A stretch of 35,382 nt of DNA. Source: Hadesarchaea archaeon. GTDB taxonomy: Archaea; Hadarchaeota; Hadarchaeia; Hadarchaeales; Hadarchaeaceae. A program made the translations under genes and the position numbers. The notes beneath the pieces were generated by a model. That model did not search any database, had not been told where the DNA came from, and saw nothing but the letters and a program-made list of their open reading frames with translations. The stretch covers positions 1 through 35,382 of the forward strand of contig JACIWF010000002.1 in the NCBI GenBank assembly GCA_014361095.1, given 5' to 3'. This document shows, piece by piece, positions 29,659 to 35,382 of this stretch; the stretch's first letter is position 1; each line of letters begins with the position of its first letter.

Positions 29659-31163
29659 TATTCAACCACCTTTGCCACGGGCGGCAGTGAACCGACCCGT
29701 TCTCTTACCGGATCAGGCCACCGCGAGGGTTCAAAGCCATGCTGGGCGAGGAAACCCACCACCCAGCGGCTCGTCCCAAAGCCGCAGCAGCCCGTCCAAA
29801 CCTGCCGACCTTTGACCTCTTTTATTTTAAAGGTTTCCACGAACTTGGTTTTATGCACATTATAGGAGCCTATTTCTAGCCAGCTGCCATCATAGGGCAG
29901 CAGAACCTCAACGTCATATGTGGCCACCTTGCTGCTGTCACTTCCATCGCCGACCACGCCTTCCCTCATATAAAATGGCGTGGCAACCAAGAGCCTCCAT
30001 TCCATCTTCAATTTGTCCAACACTCTGATGCTCCTCTCGACAACTGCATCACGAATTGAAACGACATCCTCAGGAGAACCGAGAAAGACGAACTCGACGC
30101 GACGAAATTCTTGGGTCCTGAGCAAGCCCTCGACACCGCCGCCCTCCCAGCGGTACGTCCAGCCACTGCGGTCAAACTGCTTCACAGGAAGGTCCTCAAT
30201 TCTAACGTGGCTGAAGGCAAAGGTCTCGTAGAATGGCTCACACTGCGCCGGAGCCAGCACATAAGCCGGCTCCTTCAGGATTCTCTTAAGTTCTTCAACC
30301 GGGACCCGCTTGGTGAGCTTGAGTTTCTGTTTGAAATCCTTAAAGGCCTCCGGATCTCTCGGTGGGGGGGAGACATAATACATGCCTTCAGGCACCCCAT
30401 CAAGATAGCCCGGCATTCTCTGCATCACCTCAAGCGGGATAAGCTTGGGCAACATTACTTCTTCAAACTTTAATGGCCGGGCCACCTCCTCAATTATAAT
30501 ATCCTCAATTGCCCGAAGCAGCTTTGCATATGGCTCCTCATAGATCCACTGGCCGCGACCGGGAAAATCCCTGATCCAGCCCAGCTTTTTGGCAACCTCA
30601 AAGGGGTTCTCCTTGAAAGAATGGGAAAGTTTCGGCCCTTCTCTGACGACCTTTGGCTCGGTGACCTTTGCCGACACCCGCGAGATAACCTCTTCAACCA
30701 TCGATACCAGCCTATCAACCACCCTGTTTCTCAGGTCTGCTTCGCCAACTTCTTTCAGTTGTATTTCAACCGAAGATTCTCCAACCGTTACTTCATAGGG
30801 CAACTTCTTTATCTCGGCCAATGCCTCTGCTGGCGCCTCGGCGATCGGTAATAAAATCCGGTACTCTTTAGCAGATGTTCCTCTAAGGCCCATCTTGTGT
30901 CTCTTGCCCAGCTCGGTGGCTAAAAGCTTGGCAAGACGGAGAAGTGCATCGTGCGCCCTTACATAGCGCCCTGATTCCAGTTCCAACTCCAGCTCATTTG
31001 CGATGGTACGCCATCCGCTGATTCTCGCGGCCTCCGTTTCTTTACCCTTTGGTGCCCCTTTGGTGAGTAGAGGCCCAGCCGCATCTAGAATCGCTCGGAT
31101 CTCATCTTCCAAGCCCTTGAGATCGCCGCTAAACGCCAGCCTAGCTTTCAGTTCAAATCTCAC
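29658..31163 (-). CDS. serS: Serine-tRNA ligase, type 2 (archaeal zinc-dependent)
   Basis: This 501-residue class II synthetase is of the rare SerRS type found in methanogens. It has an alpha/beta N-terminal tRNA-binding domain (about 1-165) and a catalytic core with FEEVMLPKLIPL (motif 1 area), SGWTYRWEGGGVEGLLRTQEFRRVEF (motif 2) and GCCGFGTSRWVVG (motif 3). The expected zinc ligands are C308 (APAQCEP), E357 (RRVEF) and C459 or C460, agreeing in spacing with the known archaeal enzyme. It charges tRNA-Ser, and tRNA-Sec where present. The start is GTG at 31161-31163. It overlaps eS1 by one base. Together with SepS it marks the lineage. Confidence 0.96.
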   Translation of the reverse strand: MRFELKARLAFSGDLKGLEDEIRAILDAAGPLLTKGAPKGKETEAARISGWRTIANELELELESGRYVRAHDALLRLAKLLATELGKRHKMGLRGTSAKEYRILLPIAEAPAEALAEIKKLPYEVTVGESSVEIQLKEVGEADLRNRVVDRLVSMVEEVISRVSAKVTEPKVVREGPKLSHSFKENPFEVAKKLGWIRDFPGRGQWIYEEPYAKLLRAIEDIIIEEVARPLKFEEVMLPKLIPLEVMQRMPGYLDGVPEGMYYVSPPPRDPEAFKDFKQKLKLTKRVPVEELKRILKEPAYVLAPAQCEPFYETFAFSHVRIEDLPVKQFDRSGWTYRWEGGGVEGLLRTQEFRRVEFVFLGSPEDVVSIRDAVVERSIRVLDKLKMEWRLLVATPFYMREGVVGDGSDSSKVATYDVEVLLPYDGSWLEIGSYNVHKTKFVETFKIKEVKGRQVWTGCCGFGTSRWVVGFLAQHGFEPSRWPDPVRERVGSLPPVAKVVE

Positions 31164-31220
31164 TTGATCGCCAAAAACCTAATCGTCCATCAGATATGAA
31201 AAGCTTGTCCTCGACCCCAG

Positions 31221-31685
31221 CTATCGATTCTTTAGCTTAGCTGCAATCATCCTGCCGAACTCAACTGCCTTAGCCAGCCCCTCTTCGGAAACCGGTCCCT
31301 TCATACCCCGGACCCTTACGGACAAACCAGGAGACAGCACCTCGGCGCCCGGGATCTTTTCAGCTATCCTTTTTTCCAGCTTTTTCACCGCCTTTTCAAA
31401 ATCACCGCCAAGATATGTGTCAAACGCGGCGAATACCTTGCCCTCTAAGCCCTGCTTTCCCAGCGCATCAATGAATTTTCTGACCCCACGAGTCGGCCCC
31501 CCGATGTGATTGGGAGAACCGATCATAATGACATCATATTTCTGAAGGCTGCCCAGGTCCACCTCTTTTATTTCACAGACGTCTGGTTTCAATCCCCTGA
31601 CCTTTTTCATCCCCTCGGTAATTTTTTCAGCAACCAGCTTAGTGTTGCCGTATTTTGACTCATACGCGATCAATATCTTAACCAA
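31221..31685 (-). CDS. Flavodoxin family protein
   Basis: This protein of about 154 residues has the FMN phosphate loop AYESKYGNTKLVAEKI at the N-terminus, the MIGSPNHIGGPTRGVRKFID flavin-ring loop and the AAFDTYLGGDFEKAVKKLEKRI segment. It carries one FMN and likely transfers electrons at low potential. The partner is not evident. I chose the TTG at 31683-31685, giving MVKILIAYES, because GGGTGG sits four to five bases before it. A GTG three codons earlier is also open. It lies between the second Pcc1-family gene and serS, 87 nt after the former. Confidence 0.9.
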   Translation of the reverse strand: MVKILIAYESKYGNTKLVAEKITEGMKKVRGLKPDVCEIKEVDLGSLQKYDVIMIGSPNHIGGPTRGVRKFIDALGKQGLEGKVFAAFDTYLGGDFEKAVKKLEKRIAEKIPGAEVLSPGLSVRVRGMKGPVSEEGLAKAVEFGRMIAAKLKNR

Positions 31686-31772
31686 CTTAACCACCCGGTT
31701 TAGTTTTTTTCTCTTTTCAAATAATCATTTAGCTATTGAAGAATCGTGGGCAGATCGTCCAAAAGGTTGATT

Positions 31773-32006
31773 CTAAAACATGCTTTCCCCAGTCAAGGTA
31801 CAAAAGAGCAGGTCATCAATTGTAGCCAATAGTGTTTCCAGTCTTCCTTCCAGTTTAATCGAACTAATCACCTTATTTCCACTGACCACCGTCGAAACCA
31901 ACAAACCGCTTGGAAGCTCCCGATTATCCGGACCGAGAGCTTTGGCAATCGCCCTGGCTATCTTACTGTTCCTATATCTGCAGGTGATTGTGGCTTGCAT
32001 TTTCAT
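31773..32006 (-). CDS. Pcc1-family KEOPS protein (copy 2, next to RecJ-like genes)
   Basis: This 77-residue protein has the Pcc1 signature: ARAIAKALGPDNRELPSGL, a strand VVSGNKVISSIKLEG and the helix ETLLATIDDLLFCTLTGESM, including the conserved DDLL. It is the most family-typical of the two Pcc1-like proteins in the window. Pcc1 dimerises two copies of the Kae1-containing KEOPS complex for t6A synthesis. I chose the ATG at 32004-32006, which follows AAGGGTGAT at suitable spacing. A GTG and an ATG two to three codons upstream are open. The ORF start overlaps the end of the DHH gene by 35 nt. Confidence 0.88.
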   Translation of the reverse strand: MKMQATITCRYRNSKIARAIAKALGPDNRELPSGLLVSTVVSGNKVISSIKLEGRLETLLATIDDLLFCTLTGESMF

Positions 32007-33351
32007 TATCATCACCCTTAAGAAGTGCTCCGATATTTTCTGTTTGTGTCTCCTGAAAATGCTCCTTCATCATCAAAATAAGTTCCCTCACGGCCGAATA
32101 TAGCGGAAGTGATTTACTGGTGAAACACTCCGCTGCATCGACATGGCCTCCCCCCTCAATCCCACCAATTTCAGGATAAAGCCTTCGCAGACGATCGGCT
32201 AGTTGATAGCAAATTCTGCTACAATCAATTATCCCGCCTCCACCCCTCATCGAGATGTGGACACCATTCTTCTTCGGGCAAACAACGACGATCATTGTTT
32301 CTGTATGGCCAAAAGCCCTTTTTAGCGGTTCTAGCTGTGTGGAGGCCACATAAGGCAATACCGCAGGGAATGGTGCTGACTGCAAACGATCGGCTTCTCT
32401 AGCAAATATCAGATAAACTCCGACATTTTGAATCTCACCCAAAAAAATCGGGCTCTTGACTCTGAGCTCAATCAGATCCCAATCGTGGCGGAAATCGGCC
32501 AAGGCACGCAGGATGGCTCTTCCAGCAGGGGCCGCTTCCAAAAAATCTTCGAGATTTCTGAACAACAATGGGCTTGCTGCCGCCAGATTATTAAGGAAAC
32601 CCAGCACCAGCTCCTGACCCGAACGACCGAACGCTGAAATATCTCCATAGTAATGAGCCAACGTTCCCGCATGTAGCGCCTCGGCAATCTGATTGATGAG
32701 AGCCGTTCGCCTTCTGTCCCTTATATCGTACATCGTCGGGCGTCCCAGTCGTGTCTTGAAAAACCGAGGGTACATTTTCATCAGACGTTCAATAAAAGGA
32801 CGGACAAAATCGGCGTACTTTTGTTCAACCGGGTCAAAGGTGAAATCTCCTCTGCAGCCAACCAAGGCAACGAAATCATCGTATTCATCGGTCGAAGTTA
32901 TCTGAGTCGCAAGCATATGACAAAGCAGTGACGCAGCGGTGGTAACGTGCCGTTCCATCGAGGGGTTGAAAATAACTGCCTTCTCCGGATTTCCGTCCGG
33001 CGTGTGGTGATCAACGATTAAAATATTTTCTGCCTTTTCTAAAAAGCCATCATAACTGGCAAAAGTTCCCTTATCCGAGATTATCAGCAGATCAACATCG
33101 TCTCCCACCGTCGCCTCCAGCGTCTCTCGTGACAGTTTAAATTCCTCAGGTAGCATTGTCGTTACCTTAAATCCAAACCGTCGAAATAGCCGCTGGAGGA
33201 TATAAGCACAAGCAACACCGTCGAGGTCATGATGGGAAAAGTTAACTACCTTCAGCTCCTTCCGTTGAACTAGTTTCTCTATTAACTCAGCCGATCTGGC
33301 AAAGCCTGCATCATGCTCCAACAAGGATGTTATTTGCTGACGATAGTTCAT
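31972..33351 (-). CDS. DHH/DHHA1 phosphoesterase (second RecJ-like protein)
   Basis: This 459-residue protein has a complete DHH set: HHDLDGVACAYI (motif I), IISDKG (II), LIVDHHTPDG (III, DHH), ALVGCRGDF (IV), then a DHHA1 end with GGIEGGGHVDAAE. It is longer than NrnA-like proteins and about the size of archaeal RecJ/GAN. It starts at an ATGA overlap with the RecJ-like gene before it, so they are translated together. Archaea often have two RecJ-like paralogues, one bound to GINS. Whether this one replaces or joins that role cannot be seen. Its 3' end overlaps the Pcc1-family gene. Confidence 0.88.
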   Translation of the reverse strand: MNYRQQITSLLEHDAGFARSAELIEKLVQRKELKVVNFSHHDLDGVACAYILQRLFRRFGFKVTTMLPEEFKLSRETLEATVGDDVDLLIISDKGTFASYDGFLEKAENILIVDHHTPDGNPEKAVIFNPSMERHVTTAASLLCHMLATQITSTDEYDDFVALVGCRGDFTFDPVEQKYADFVRPFIERLMKMYPRFFKTRLGRPTMYDIRDRRRTALINQIAEALHAGTLAHYYGDISAFGRSGQELVLGFLNNLAAASPLLFRNLEDFLEAAPAGRAILRALADFRHDWDLIELRVKSPIFLGEIQNVGVYLIFAREADRLQSAPFPAVLPYVASTQLEPLKRAFGHTETMIVVVCPKKNGVHISMRGGGGIIDCSRICYQLADRLRRLYPEIGGIEGGGHVDAAECFTSKSLPLYSAVRELILMMKEHFQETQTENIGALLKGDDNENASHNHLQI

Positions 33352-34757
33352 CTTCCAACACCGGACATGATCCTATCCAACTCCGTTACAAAATCTTCTA
33401 AACGGCAGCGTGGGATGCGCGCTGCCGCTGAAACATCATGGCCTCCGCCGTAGCCACCGACAGCTGTTGCTGCACGTGAGATTGCTTGGCCCAAGTTTAC
33501 CCCTGTGGCCACTAGGCTCAGCGTCGCTCGTGCGGAAACCTTCAAATAACCATCGACAGTGTCAGCTATGCCTAACACAGGCTGCTCCATCGAAATCAGA
33601 GCCGACTCAATAGCCAGAGAAAGCAACTCCCCAAGAATTGCCGAGTCAACAGCGTTTCCGGTATAAATGTAGCGAAAGTGGGAAGCTGATTTAAAGGAAG
33701 CGAGCTTGCTGACCAACCATTCCATCGACTTGAGCATCTGCTCCTGATAGCTGCTGAGCAGGCCAAGCGCGTCCATCTGATAGCTTCCATCACCAACCGC
33801 TAAGGCAAATCCGACCTCCGGCCTTCTCATGTTTCCACAGGCATCGATGACGGCAGCATATTCACCCAGTTCCTTTGGTCCGCCTAGATCTTCGGTGATA
33901 GCCGTCAAGATCGTGCCCCATAAAGTACGACGAAACTCCTCTTTGGCAGCGGGAGCGCCGACTTTAGAAAAAATCGCGTCCGCCAGTCTTCTCTCCGTTT
34001 CAACACCCAAATCTGAGATTAAGCTGGAATGTGATATGCCCAAAGTATCCAACAACGAGCGACAGGAAAAGGCATTTCCCGAAAGACCCATGAGGTATGG
34101 ACGAACAGAGGTCCTCAGGCACTCGACCGCCGGCACCAGGCTGCGGCGCGTCAGCCTCAATCCCTCACTCTCACGGACAAATCCAAGATCTACCGCGCGC
34201 TTTAGCAGGGTATCGTTGACTCCAGCAAACCCGGAGAACAGCTCCTGTCGGTCACCGATCGCGCCCACTAACGCCAGACCAATCAGCGGCCTAAAGCAAA
34301 GGTCAAGCTGCTCTACCACTGAAAACGCTGCCCCGCTGGCACTGACATCAGTTGAACCGTTCAGCCCGCAGTTATGGGGATTAAGATATGACAAATTTGG
34401 GTTCTCAAAAAACTGCCCCGGATGATGGTCGATTATAATAACTTCCTTTCCCCGCGCCAGTAGATGCTTGTTGATGGCATCGAGTTGAGCGCTGCCTTGG
34501 TCGAGAAAGAAGTAAAGGTCATAGTTCTCCGCCCCAAGCTGAGCGATGTCCTCGTCGCTCGGGGGCCGGCTTAGCTTGACTGCGAAGGGGACATTATAAG
34601 AGTAAAGACACCTAGCCACTATAGCCGCTGAAGCTATTCCATCTGCATCCGTATGAGAAACTACCTTGACCCTTGTCCTCCCATCTAATCTTGGTCTGAG
34701 AAAAGCTGCAACCTCCTCGGAAGCCCTACGGAACCTCTTTATCTCCGCCCTTATCAC
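33348..34757 (-). CDS. RecJ-like DHH/DHHA1 nuclease
   Basis: This 469-residue protein has motif I SHTDADGIASAAI, motif II FFLDQGS, motif III IIDHHPGQ, motif IV ALVGAIGDRQ and a DHHA1 end GYGGGHDVSAAARIP, all intact. It fits the archaeal RecJ/GAN group (GINS-associated nuclease, Cdc45 relatives). Unlike Cdc45, the catalytic residues are retained, so nuclease activity is expected. The start is GTG at 34755-34757 with GGGTGAT around it. In archaea this gene is often found near S15 and S3Ae genes and a Pcc1 gene. The same set, minus S15, is seen here. It is the first gene of the run and diverges from the thioredoxin-like gene. Confidence 0.9.
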   Translation of the reverse strand: MIRAEIKRFRRASEEVAAFLRPRLDGRTRVKVVSHTDADGIASAAIVARCLYSYNVPFAVKLSRPPSDEDIAQLGAENYDLYFFLDQGSAQLDAINKHLLARGKEVIIIDHHPGQFFENPNLSYLNPHNCGLNGSTDVSASGAAFSVVEQLDLCFRPLIGLALVGAIGDRQELFSGFAGVNDTLLKRAVDLGFVRESEGLRLTRRSLVPAVECLRTSVRPYLMGLSGNAFSCRSLLDTLGISHSSLISDLGVETERRLADAIFSKVGAPAAKEEFRRTLWGTILTAITEDLGGPKELGEYAAVIDACGNMRRPEVGFALAVGDGSYQMDALGLLSSYQEQMLKSMEWLVSKLASFKSASHFRYIYTGNAVDSAILGELLSLAIESALISMEQPVLGIADTVDGYLKVSARATLSLVATGVNLGQAISRAATAVGGYGGGHDVSAAARIPRCRLEDFVTELDRIMSGVGR

Positions 34758-34796
34758 CCTGAACCACGCCCCTGAGACTCACTTTTCTGCGACATG

Positions 34797-34813
34797 TAAT
34801 AACTTTTATTAAC
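34797..34813. promoter_or_regulatory. Shared AT-rich promoter core between recJ-like and thioredoxin-like genes
   Basis: The sequence TAATAACTTTTATTAAC lies about midway in the 84-nt divergent gap. Read either way it offers a TATA-like element (TTTATTAA / TTAATAAAA), about 40-50 nt from the GTG at 34757 and about 35 nt from the ATG at 34842. Both genes may be served by one AT-rich core. Confidence 0.45.
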
Positions 34814-34841
34814 GGTCGAAAGCAATGACATACGTGGTCTT

Positions 34842-35225
34842 ATGAAAGTTCAAATTCTATACACTATGGACTGTCCCTGGTGTCTGAAGACCAAGAAACT
34901 GGTGAGGGAAAGTCTCAACGAACTCGGGGTAAAGGCAGAGCTGGAAGAAATCCTAATAGATACAGATGAGAAAGCAAGGAAGTACCGGTTTACGGGCTCA
35001 CCCACCGTCAGAATTAATGGAAAAGACGTTCAGGATGAAAGCATCAAGAGCCGGTGTCTTCCTTGCGAAGAACTGGCGGAACTTAAACCAACCACCGAAT
35101 TTGTCAAACAGGAATGTCGCTGTGGCTGCAGAATATACTTCTATCAAGGAAAACAATATCCCTATCCACCAAAGGAAATGATCAAGGCCGCTATTCGGAG
35201 CAATCTAAAGGTTGCGGGAAAATAG
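34842..35225 (+). CDS. Glutaredoxin-like thioredoxin-fold protein with extra cysteines
   Basis: This 127-residue protein starts with a thioredoxin-like strand MKVQILYTMDCPWC that includes the active-site pair C11-P-W-C14. The GSPTVRINGKDVQD segment (about 52-65) holds the cis-proline strand typical of this fold. After it come CLPC (about 73-76), CRCGC (about 92-96) and a tail IYFYQGKQYPYPPKEMI. The extra cysteines could bind metal or a thiolate. The family may be DUF2703-like, and the exact function is unknown. The ATG follows a GTGGTC-like SD. It is divergent from the RecJ-like gene. Confidence 0.75.
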   Translation: MKVQILYTMDCPWCLKTKKLVRESLNELGVKAELEEILIDTDEKARKYRFTGSPTVRINGKDVQDESIKSRCLPCEELAELKPTTEFVKQECRCGCRIYFYQGKQYPYPPKEMIKAAIRSNLKVAGK

Positions 35226-35382
35226 TTATCGAATCACTAAATACTCCATCATGCCAAAAGTATCGCGACGACGTTAAACATCCTAAAAAGCAAACTCACC
35301 CCACTGATACCAATGTTTGAATTCATTTCCTAATTCCTTGAGCCCGGCCCCATTGGTCTTTTCTACCGTCCATTATGTAATC

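Noticed and set aside
33829..34425. A 198-codon plus-strand ORF inside the RecJ-like gene
   Set aside because: It is a shadow of a gene with all DHH motifs intact, Ser/Pro/Arg-rich, with no translation signal.
1..35382. CRISPR arrays, insertion sequences, integrase genes and rRNA
   Set aside because: No regularly spaced direct repeats, transposase or integrase motifs or rRNA-like stretches were seen on reading both strands.

Overview
The window is archaeal. It carries archaeal exosome subunits (Rrp4, Rrp41, Rrp42), a proteasome alpha subunit, SBDS, prefoldin beta, RpoP, ribosomal proteins eL15, eL43 and eS1, diphthine synthase, RecJ-like DHH nucleases and a tRNA with bulge-helix-bulge introns. 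Two synthetases narrow it further: O-phosphoserine-tRNA(Cys) ligase (SepS) and a class II SerRS of the zinc-dependent type 2. Both are typical of methanogens and their euryarchaeal relatives. Together with a moderately high GC content and many GTG/TTG starts behind strong Shine-Dalgarno (SD) sites, this suggests a thermophilic euryarchaeon of a methanogen-related or Hadarchaeota-like lineage. The exact lineage cannot be fixed by reading alone.

Region 1-5993 is the most accessory part. It holds a HepT/MntA toxin-antitoxin pair cut by the window edge, a TauE/SafE-type permease, a DUF357 - NAD(P)H-hydrate epimerase - diphthine synthase unit with overlapping genes, and an AT-rich sodium:solute symporter preceded by a 36-residue membrane peptide. 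Two AT-rich intergenic stretches follow or precede it. One of them contains a plausible 50-codon ORF.

Region 5994-11088 begins with a tRNA-Lys(CUU) gene with two 18-nt introns, then Sua5, which makes the threonylcarbamoyl donor for t6A. Next comes a DNA-metabolism island: a zinc-ribbon protein and an archaeo-eukaryotic primase-like protein on the minus strand, divergent from an endonuclease V-like gene, a DUF296 protein and an endonuclease IV-like TIM barrel on the plus strand.

Region 11078-21809 (minus strand) is the archaeal exosome superoperon: eL15, a COG1325 RNA-binding protein, Rnp2, PsmA, SBDS, Rrp4, Rrp41, Rrp42, eL43, RpoP, a Brix protein, a Pcc1-family protein, prefoldin beta and a DHH phosphoesterase. 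It continues into Taw1, translin and SepS. Genes are mostly separated by a few bases or overlap, which points to translational coupling. SerA, a YchF-like GTPase, DUF2095 and a GlmU-like enzyme lie upstream on the same strand.

Region 25758-27674 (plus strand) has an unknown 109-residue protein, a helix-hairpin-helix protein resembling DNA glycosylases, and a TatD-family nuclease. Region 27676-34757 (minus strand) is a second information-processing run: RecJ-like nuclease, a second DHH protein, a second Pcc1-family protein, flavodoxin, type 2 SerRS, eS1 and GlmM. A thioredoxin-fold protein diverges at the right end.

Functional links run across the window. Sua5 and two Pcc1-family proteins belong to t6A synthesis. 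SerA supplies the route to phosphoserine used by SepS. GlmM and the GlmU-like enzyme form successive steps toward UDP-N-acetylglucosamine. No CRISPR array, insertion sequence or rRNA was seen.
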